From positions 3,596,001-3,660,000 of the forward strand of contig NC_087074.1 of assembly GCF_026151205.1 (NCBI RefSeq): a stretch of 64,000 nucleotides of DNA. The letters are read 5' to 3'. Shown here piece after piece: positions 56,535 through 64,000 of this stretch (position 1 is the first letter of the stretch; the number at the start of each line of letters is the position of its first letter). Made by a program: the position numbers and the translations under genes. The DNA comes from Bolinopsis microptera (Eukaryota > Ctenophora > Tentaculata > Lobata > Bolinopsidae). The notes beneath the pieces were generated by a model, which saw only the letters and a program-made list of their open reading frames with translations, was not told where the DNA came from and ran no database searches.

Positions 56535-57593
56535 TTACTCATCCACCTCAACTGTACTGGTTTTCTGCAGGGAAATAGTTTTAACAGAATCACTTATCCT
56601 ACAAAGGTTGTTGACCCTCCTGCTGAACCTAATGTAGCCCTGCTCCCCCCAGTTACTGCCCCAACTGTTTCGCACCTTCCAGTACTGGAAACTGTATGCC
56701 ACCACCACTACTCCGTGGTTTAAAGGAGTGCCCGCACACTGCCCCACTCTGTCACTCCACACACCTGATTTATACCCGTTCAGCGCTGAAGGGAAGCTCA
56801 TGGCCACTGCCACTGGCGCATCTTGGAGCGCGCTGAACAAATTGTTATCTCCTTTGATGTAGTTCACTGCTGTTATTCTAAAGGGTAGAGCATTGGAGTG
56901 TTGGCGGGCATTACACCAACCGTCGTTCCTTTGATAGGGATAATCAGCTTCTGTGGCTAGATGATTTTGATCCCGCACTTGTCTGAGACCAGCGGGTAAA
57001 CTCCCCCCGTTGGTCCCGGAGCCCTCAGTGCAATCTATAACCTCCTGCTCAGAAAGCGCTACGTAGTGTCCGGTGGTGAGATATGCGTGTCCCTCTAAGA
57101 GCCCAACTCCAGCAAAGGCCCAGCACGATCCACAAGGGCTCTGATCCTTTATAGGTCCGTATCTGACGTCATTCGCGATCTTCAGATCAGCAGTATCTTC
57201 ATCTTCATCAGCATCCTCATCTTCATCATCATCATCATCATCATCATCAGAGGTTGCTGATTCTGCTGTGTCTTGGAATAGGGCAGTTTGGTTGATACCC
57301 CGTAGTCTGTTTGCTTCTGCAGCCGTGAGGTCTGCAAAGAACGTAATACCATACTGTACATCCTCATCCATCCGATTCAACTCGTCAGCGTTCTTCACAA
57401 AACTATTGAAGTTCTGCAGCCTCAGCCGCCTCTCCGAGCGTGAGTAGTGTCGGCTGTACGTCTTCTGGAAGTCCCCGAACAGACGTAGCATAGCTTTAGG
57501 GTCTTTGACAGCCAGGCTGACCTGGTCGTCTTCTGCAGCGTAGGCTGCTGAGAGTGAGATTACTAATAGTAATATGATAAGTATGGCTTTCAT
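56535..57593 (-). CDS. papain-family (C1A) cysteine protease, unit C
   Basis: 352 aa, single exon, nearly identical to the unit A copy (differences include LLLVISLS for LLLLISLS, TFFADL for TFSADL and VEVDE for VEVEE). It has the same signal peptide, I29-type prodomain, poly-Asp/Glu linker, CGSCWAF catalytic Cys, NHG His and RNSWG Asn, and the same absence of the GCxGG cysteine. The Phe in TFFADL matches the family's usual FADL pattern. The frame, promoter and triad are intact in both copies, so both are probably functional. Confidence 0.93.
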   Translation of the reverse strand: MKAILIILLLVISLSAAYAAEDDQVSLAVKDPKAMLRLFGDFQKTYSRHYSRSERRLRLQNFNSFVKNADELNRMDEDVQYGITFFADLTAAEANRLRGINQTALFQDTAESATSDDDDDDDDEDEDADEDEDTADLKIANDVRYGPIKDQSPCGSCWAFAGVGLLEGHAYLTTGHYVALSEQEVIDCTEGSGTNGGSLPAGLRQVRDQNHLATEADYPYQRNDGWCNARQHSNALPFRITAVNYIKGDNNLFSALQDAPVAVAMSFPSALNGYKSGVWSDRVGQCAGTPLNHGVVVVAYSFQYWKVRNSWGSNWGEQGYIRFSRRVNNLCRISDSVKTISLQKTSTVEVDE

Positions 57594-57639
57594 CGCGAAT
57601 GTCTTCTCAAACTAAATTGCTCTTGTTCTTCAGGCAACT

Positions 57640-57649
57640 GGTATATATA
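57640..57649 (-). promoter_or_regulatory. TATA box of the unit C protease
   Basis: Same ACTATATATACC word, at the same distance upstream of the ATG as in unit A. Confidence 0.6.
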
Positions 57650-57659
57650 GTCGGGGAAT

Positions 57660-58390
57660 GAACGGATGGGTGACTTCTTTTGTGTCGCTTTCGAGGTTCT
57701 TTTATTGTATAGAACTATAGAACATTCTACCGAAGCCAGTCAGTCGGAAAATCTGGTTACGATCCACATCTGTCACGGTGAAGATGAACACGTCACGGTT
57801 CTGTTCTTTTTAACACAGGTTAAAAAGACCGAACCGATTGGTTTAATTGATTTAAGGTACTAGTGCTGTCTTTGTGTTAATATTTTATTTTATCTCATTT
57901 TATCTTTATATTGTCTTGAGGGTGGTCAGATTTTGCACATGATGGTGTAAATTGGAGGTGAGACTTGAACTGTTCTGCTGGGCGCCCTGGGAAAAGCATA
58001 ATCAAATAGATGGACACTGAATGGCTTATCTGGGCAGTGGTAAAGTTTGAGCTGAGTTTCGTGCGAATGAGACGAACATTCTAACTTTCTAACTACTAGA
58101 TATATTTAGAGTAAACGAATATAATGTAACGTTCACAATTGCATTTAACCAAGTTACTGGTTTGCTACTGCAAGCGCGAAAGGGTTCTGCAGTTAGAGCA
58201 AATCTTTTGGTGTGGAGGAGTACGTGAACATTGTCTAGGTCTAACCGCATAGCCTTGTGGAGGAGTACGTGCACACTGTCCAGGTCTAACATAGCCTTGT
58301 GGAGGAGTACGTGTACACTGTCCACTGTCCAGGTCTAACATAGCCTTGTTTTCCACGAGAGTGGCGGAGTGTTCAGCATGCATATTACTT
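57660..58390. other. non-coding with 43-bp minisatellite
   Basis: Three ~43-bp units with GTGGAGGAGTACGTG around 58,210-58,345 (two in unit A). No gene. Confidence 0.5.
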
Positions 58391-58393
58391 ACT

Positions 58394-58675
58394 TTACTTT
58401 GGGCGATGCTCGATCGAAATCTCCTCCAATCTACGTCTCCAGATGGTTCTGTCGCACATAACTGTTCGGAGATCTTCTACCCGCAACCCTGTGTCCCTGG
58501 CTACGGTGTCAAGAAAAGAGAGTGGTCTCCTCCCACGCCTGGACTGTGGCAGCCGCCAAGGAAGGATGGTAGAGATGACCTGGTCTGAAGCTCTCATGCA
58601 ATGCCCAGCAAATCTGGCACGTCTCTGTGCAACGATGGTGGAGATGGAAGGGAGGTCACCATAGATTTTCTTTTA
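58394..58675 (-). mobile_element. LINE 3' end, unit C
   Basis: Orthologous to 12,775-13,056, with the same C-terminal reverse-transcriptase tail motifs. Confidence 0.75.
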
Positions 58676-59170
58676 TAGGGTTGGATACTTCTTCCATGAA
58701 AGATTCCTGGCTTCATTAGGAGCCTGGTGTAGCACCCGTCGAGACGCATGCATATTGATATAGCATTATATGTTATAGCTGTTTGACTACAACAAGTATT
58801 ATATATATACATTGACTACAACCAGTATTATATCATATACATAATATATAATGTATATGGTACCAGTGTACCAAAAGCTCGTCCTTCAAAATAAAAATAA
58901 ATGGATGTATCAAAATCAAAAGAATAAATTAACAAGTTCGCAGTGATTGGTTATAGCTTTAGATCGCCACGAATCACTGCCCTGGACTCGATCGTTCTTT
59001 ATAGCCTTTCAGCTACAGTCACAGAGCATGCGGTATGAATATTCATATTACAATTTGCATCAGGTTCGAAATGTTGCATCGGATCAGACGTAAATTTTGT
59101 GATTTTTGTTTTGCAGAAATTTAGAGACCCGCGGCTCAAAGGTTAATACTTTTTTGATATTCTCGATATC

Positions 59171-60136
59171 ATGTTTGGCATGAGCTTACTGAGTGTTCAG
59201 ATCCACATAATTGTAGCAGTGAGCCTGTGCAATGGACTTCCTGACAAACCAACACTTCAAAATTCTCATAGCTCTTCCCAAACTGCTGTTAGCAATATCC
59301 TGCCTGTCTCTGATCACGAGGATGCTTGCTTCAAAACAGGTCTTATTATTCCTGTACCCCCAAAAGGGCGCGCCACCAGTTTTCAAACAGCTGGCAGCTT
59401 CTATTGCTGGAGATATTGTAAGATTTCTAAATCGTGCAAAGCAATTTCTTTTGACATCACAAATTCTACATGCAGTTTGTTGAACCGATTGTATCAAGTG
59501 ATTATTGAGAAATCCAGCGAGGGAAAGAGCATCACTTTAGAGAAAACATGTGTGAAAACAACAAATGGTATGAACGCGGAGATGGCGGTAGCTAAGATGA
59601 AAAGTACGGACTCGTTTCGAGGGAAAAGTACGTACTTGTACGCAACTTTGAAAAGTCCGACTCATACGACGTAGGATTCAGATAGAATTTTTTTGTTTTT
59701 GAATTATTATCATCGGGACCGTTGTAAAATATAATTGTTTGCCGATGTTAAGTGAACGCTGAGAGCGCCGCCAGGGAAGCCGTTACCGAAGCCACATCTT
59801 GTCACGTCAACACCGAAACCGATGTCAAATGTAACAGGTAAATCAAATTCATCCAAGTTCATTCGAAAAATTTCCTGAATCTAACACTTACATGTAAATT
59901 TGAACGATCATATTTTCATTATTTATTGTGCATGCTATGCACTTATGCAATAAATTCCAATCTCATATCATTTCAGCCCCGCACCCCTCGCTCTTGAAGC
60001 TGAATGGGCAAGCTCTCAATCTGGATGTGGACCTTGTGCCAATGATGAGGATGAGAAATATGTGTCTTGTGAAGGTGATGGTTGCAACTCTGCAGCTGCC
60101 CTGGCTGCTTTCTTCCTCCGGCCCTTTGATGGCTGA
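59171..60136 (+). CDS. secreted PAN/apple-like plus Ly6-like protein, unit C
   Basis: Exons 59171-59567, 59753-59837 and 59977-60136 give 642 nt, 213 aa. They match the unit A gene nearly residue for residue, with the same splice phases (1, then 2). It ends GCNSAAALAAFFLRPFDG versus ...FDD in unit A, and has the same Tyr in EKYVSC. The product is predicted to be secreted; a short hydrophobic C-terminus could be a weak GPI-type tail, but it is shorter than usual. Confidence 0.65.
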
Positions 60137-61426
60137 CCTTTACACACTCATGTAAACTCTTCCTGAAGAACTTACTTAGTACGATTATAGTATGATATAG
60201 CTATTTTATGTTTAGCGTGGGGTATTATCAAAATCATTGTTTTGTAGTCTTATTTAATGTTTAAATGCCCACGTAGGTGCTTTTTAAAAGTCATACTTAA
60301 TTTTTTGGGGACACATTTTGGAATATATCATGCTTCTATCATTATTGATTGTAAATTAATCAAATTTAAAAATTAAAAACAACTGATTATCATTTCTTTC
60401 AATACTATACAAAATTACGGCTTACTACGACTGATATTGGAAGTACATGTAAGTTTCGAGAAAGAACGTTTTCTAGCCTTGATTTCAATCAATGTCAAAT
60501 CCATCACTGAGCTGAGAACGGTAGCAATAATTCACGATTCACGCTACATTATTATTCTATTATTGTTAGTTATCACTCAATAATTCGGTATCAAGTAAAA
60601 AATCTATAACTCCATTGCAATTTAATAATATTCGGAAGAAGCAATTGAGGAATACTTCAGCTTTTTAGTAAATTATATTGGTGTTTAGAAATCAGGGGCT
60701 TAATTCGAAAAATTTGCAACCATGATCCATACGAGATAAATGGATTAGACTGCAATTTAATGATAACTGATAGCGATAAGCAGTCCCGGCTGGCTCAACG
60801 ACCTAAATTAAATTATATGTCTACTAGTCTTGTCAAAGCTGAGGTCACTAAGCATCTATGGAAATGTTTATTGGATAGTGAAACAACAGTCTAGCCTAGT
60901 CTCTTTGCTCCCCGTATTATTATTCTTTTAATATACCTTCCTATACTTTCAACATCATATCACACTTCCCCCACACACCTTCTCACACATTAATGACTAT
61001 ATCAGACCTGTTTCTAATGTATCTGGAATTTGACGTTTTGAAATACCAATTTTGACTCTATATCCACAGTTATTCACCATGGATTTGTTTGTTATTAAAT
61101 AGTTTTTCATAAATTTTTGGATTTAGATTAATTCGATGTAATGGGTCCAAGTTACTGCGGACATAGTTCACTATGTGTTTACCGTGTTTGGGTGCCCATC
61201 ATATTTTACAGATGGGAGCGATATTTTGAACGATTCTATTTTATATTCATCTATTGCTGTACTCTGTAAAATTTGAAAAGTATTTAATTTTTTTTAAAAG
61301 TATGAGGCTGTTCTTTAAAATAGCCTTCAGAATACTATCATACTGGCTCAAATTGATTAAATAGATTGAAATGATCGTTTGCTTCAATAAAACAAACGAT
61401 TTTATTTAAGATAAACAAAGAAAGTC
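60137..61426. other. intergenic, duplicated
   Basis: Third copy of the non-coding sequence at 14,514 and 48,738. Nothing further. Confidence 0.55.
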
Positions 61427-63697
61427 GGTTCTTTTGCGATAGTCAAAACGCGACAACTAGCGCTGGATGGCGACAACTAGCGCTATCCAGCGCTAGTTGT
61501 CGCCATCCAGCGCTAGTTGTCGCTATCCAGCGCTGGATAACGCTGGCCAGCGCAAAATATATATGTTCGATAATTGTCGCTATCCAGCGCTAGTTGTCGC
61601 CATCCAGCGCTAGTTGTCGCCATCCAGTGCTAGTTGTCGCTATCCAGCGCTAGTTGTCGCTGGCTATGCGACACTGTCGCACGCGATAGTTTGCGATGGC
61701 CAGCGCAACTGGCCATCGCAGAAAACAGTTCGATAACTAGCGCTGGATGGCGACAACTAGCGCTGGATAGCGACAACTAGCGCTGGCCAGCGCTGGCCAG
61801 CGCTAAGCGATAGCCAGCGCTGGCCAGCGCTGGCCATCGATATCCAGCGCAAAATTTTTGCGCTATTACTCGTCAGCTAGCGCTAACCAGCGCTGGCCAG
61901 CGCTAACCAGCGCTAACCAGCGCTAGCCAGCGCTAACCAGCGCTAGCCAGCGCTAACCAGCGCTAGCCAGCGCTGGCCAGCGCTAGCTGACGAGTAATAT
62001 CGCAACTATATTGCGCTGGCCAGCGCTGGCTGACGAGTAATACTAATATCGAGCGTGCTAAATCACTCTACAGTGGATCTTCGAGATTGTTCTAAAAGGG
62101 CCCCCGGTGGTTGTGTCCAACTTCAATCGATGTATTTTCGGACGCTAATTCCGAATCAACCCCCATGGGCCCATGACATAGGGTTAAAATGCTCTCCTGA
62201 CGAGATATTGGCGAAAAACTGTACATGTATCGATCACGTGATATGACCGTATAAGGAAGTTAGTCTAATTTCTCGTTATTGTTAGGGTTTCAGTAAGTAG
62301 TGCGCCATCGACAGTGAGCCGCGCGTGCCGACTGTAGGATGGTTTTTTAGCGCTAATTTCGGCCAGCACAATTTTCTTCAAACAGATAGATATTAAGTAT
62401 CCTTCCCGACCTCCAATTGCAACAAAAATTGGTAAGCTTACTCATAGACTTACAAGGAAAGTGTCCGAAAAATTTAAAGCATATCCAACCTTCAAACATT
62501 ATGTTACAGCTAAAAGCAGTGTATTTTGCCCCATTTTTATCACTATATTAACTCCGATATCCACCAAATTTTTCGGACAGTTGTGAAAGCCCTATTGGAA
62601 GGTCGCGTCGTCAATTTCCAGAATGATCTCATTTAAGGAACTGAAAATAAATCCGAATAACACGACAAAAATGGTCAAATTTGGACGAATTTGGTCAAAT
62701 TACGCGACTTTTACAGCTACTTTTGCTCCAAAAGCCGCGCACCATCAAATATGGCACCTAGGCGAAACTCACTGATCTTTCCAAAAAGGTATGACAAATT
62801 TGGTATTGTGAAAATTCTCACAGTCTCTAGAAAACAGTGGTACAAAAATTTTTAAAATCCGAGCAAGTTTATTTTTATCGTGCACCACCTAGTTTCAGCA
62901 TATGTTTTTGTTAATGATTGGGTTAGGGTTAGGGTTGGGATCAGATTAGACTTAGAGGGTTGGGGTTTCGAAAAGTCGTTCAGAACCAGCTAGAGTCAGA
63001 GAATGGATTAAAAAAGGCACGTGACAGTCAAGTGTAAAGTGATTAATCATCATCCGAGTAATATCGCAAGTATATGATTTTGATACATTGCGCTGGCTTA
63101 TAACGCTGGCTTGCGCTGGCTAGCGCTGGATAGCGACAACTAGCGCTGGCTAGCGCTGGATAGCGACAACTAGCGCTGGCTAGCGCTGGCCAGCGCTGGC
63201 TAGCGCTGGATAGCGACAACTAGCGCTGGCTAGCGCTGGCCAGCGCTAGCTGACGAGTAATAGCGCAAAAATTTTGCGCTGGATATCGATGGCCAGCTGG
63301 CTATCGCTGGCTATCGCTTAGCGCTGGCCAGCGCTGGCCAGCGCTAGTTGTCGCTATCCAGCGCTAGTTGTCGCTATCCAGCGCTAGTTATCGAACTGTT
63401 TTCTGCGATGGCCAGTTGCGCTGGCCATCGCAAACTATCGCGTGCGACAGTGTCGCATAGCCAGCGACAACTAGCGCTGGATAGCGACAACTAGCGCTGG
63501 ATGGCGACAACTAGCGCTGGATGGCGACAACTAGCGCTGGATAGCGACAATTATCGAACATATATATTTTGCGCTGGCCAGCGTTATCCAGCGCTGGATA
63601 GCGACAACTAGCGCTGGATGGCGACAACTAGCGCTGGATAGCGCTAGTTGTCGCCATCCAGCGCTAGTTGTCGCGTTTTGACTATCGCAAAAGAACC
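61427..63697. mobile_element. 2.27-kb foldback transposon, AGCGCT-rich arms (FB-2)
   Basis: Ends GGTTCTTTTGCGATAGTC ... GACTATCGCAAAAGAACC, with an exact 8-bp target duplication AGAAAGTC (61,419-61,426 and 63,698-63,705). Empty sites exist at about 15,803 and 50,005. The arms (about 61,427-62,050 and 63,085-63,697) are mutual reverse complements made of nested palindromic words such as CCAGCGCTGG and TAGCGCTA joined by GTTGTCGC or GGCGACAAC. The ~1-kb centre has no transposase; a 63-codon frame (62,055-62,246) is not recognised. It contains the 110-bp block shared with FB-1 (62,781-62,890, opposite strand). Confidence 0.92.
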
Positions 63698-63704
63698 AGA
63701 AAGT

Positions 63705-64000
63705 CTATTTTTGTTCACAGCTATTGAGTTTGTTAACCACTACGTGTTTCGCTTCTTTATCCTCGTCCTGCCCTTCTAGCTTCTTCTTCCTTGATAATAT
63801 CTGAACGTCTTCAGGAGTTTCAGGAACAGATCTCCCCGTGGTGTCAGGAAGGAACCAGACCGCCACACATGCCAGCAAAGATAAACCCGTAAACAGGGCT
63901 AAAGGCACCCCCCTGTCTGTCAGCCCATACAGCAAGTTAACGTACTAACGTAGGGACCAATGAAGCTGCCTATCCTGGCACAGCTGGAGCAGAGACACAT
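63705..64000 (-). pseudogene. SLC22-type transporter 3' fragment, copy 3 (cut by window end)
   Basis: Carries LLYGLTDRGVPLALFTGLSL and the LPDTTGRSVPETPEDVQ tail, plus the shared 8-bp TACGTTAG duplication that breaks the frame to the upstream exon. The FB-2 transposon inserted just beyond its stop. Confidence 0.8.

Larger units (their letters stand above)
50427..64000. repeat. segmental duplication unit C
   Basis: The most complete unit, cut off by the window end in its SLC22 fragment. Relative to unit A it lacks the 2.2-kb hammerhead insertion and the exon inversion, and has gained a 405-bp LINE and the 2.27-kb foldback element. Confidence 0.92.

Noticed and set aside
62055-62246. 63-codon frame inside foldback element FB-2
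   Set aside because: Not found in FB-1, no recognisable domain, and too short for a transposase.

Overview
The window is animal nuclear DNA. The genes have short GT-AG exons, most of them splice-phase 1, and encode secreted modular proteins with signal peptides. There are several kinds of non-autonomous DNA transposons, truncated LINEs, C2H2 zinc-finger remnants, long microsatellites and interstitial TTAGGG telomere-type repeats. No prokaryotic or organellar signal is seen. An invertebrate, possibly a cnidarian or another early-branching animal, is my guess from the domain repertoire; the species is not identified.

Layout. (1) 1-3,044: the tail of an unknown coding region, then a secreted lectin-like gene (fucolectin/F5-8C-like domain plus Sushi domain). 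(2) 3,045-16,221: a ~13-kb segmental duplication, unit A. It holds a secreted Cys-rich/'CWKDT' gene (broken here), a single-exon papain-like protease on the minus strand, a LINE 3' end, a PAN-like/Ly6-like secreted gene, and the 3' end of an SLC22-type transporter pseudogene. (3) 16,222-21,892: partial unit B, carrying a 2.2-kb Tc1/mariner-like non-autonomous element. Its secreted gene has apparently become a chimera that runs on through PLAT-like and Cys-rich exons to 26,807. A 2.84-kb foldback transposon (22,561-25,402) sits in one of its introns. (4) 26,808-31,900: simple repeats, a 695-bp (ATTTC)n array and a second PLAT-like gene. (5) About 31.9-39.98 kb: an indel-rich block with three decayed zinc-finger units and a tandem array of tRNA-derived repeats carrying hammerhead ribozymes. 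(6) 39,988-42,795: a second copy of 2,475-3,035 that has gained a hAT-like MITE and a 40-bp minisatellite. (7) 44,089-48,351: a secreted gene with two F5/8C-like domains and a Cys-rich domain, with a LINE in one intron. (8) 48,346-50,426: the tail of another duplication unit. (9) 50,427-64,000: unit C, the best-preserved unit, with a second foldback transposon (61,427-63,697).

The genes form a local family of secreted, disulfide-rich or lectin-like proteins built from interchangeable exons (signal peptide, F5/8C-like, Sushi, PLAT-like, CC-type Cys-rich, CWKDT, PAN-like, Ly6-like). Nearly all junctions are phase 1, so tandem duplication and repeat-mediated breakage can recombine them and keep the frame. 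Extracellular adhesion, recognition or defence is a plausible shared theme, but that is inference.

Most novel signals: (a) tRNA-derived repeats with complete type I hammerhead ribozyme cores, single and in tandem; (b) two large foldback transposons with unrelated, self-complementary arms but a shared 110-bp core and 8-bp target duplications; (c) long TCAGGG variant-telomere arrays at sites of intronic and exonic rearrangement; (d) several insertions that can be dated and bounded because the paralogous copies keep the empty sites.
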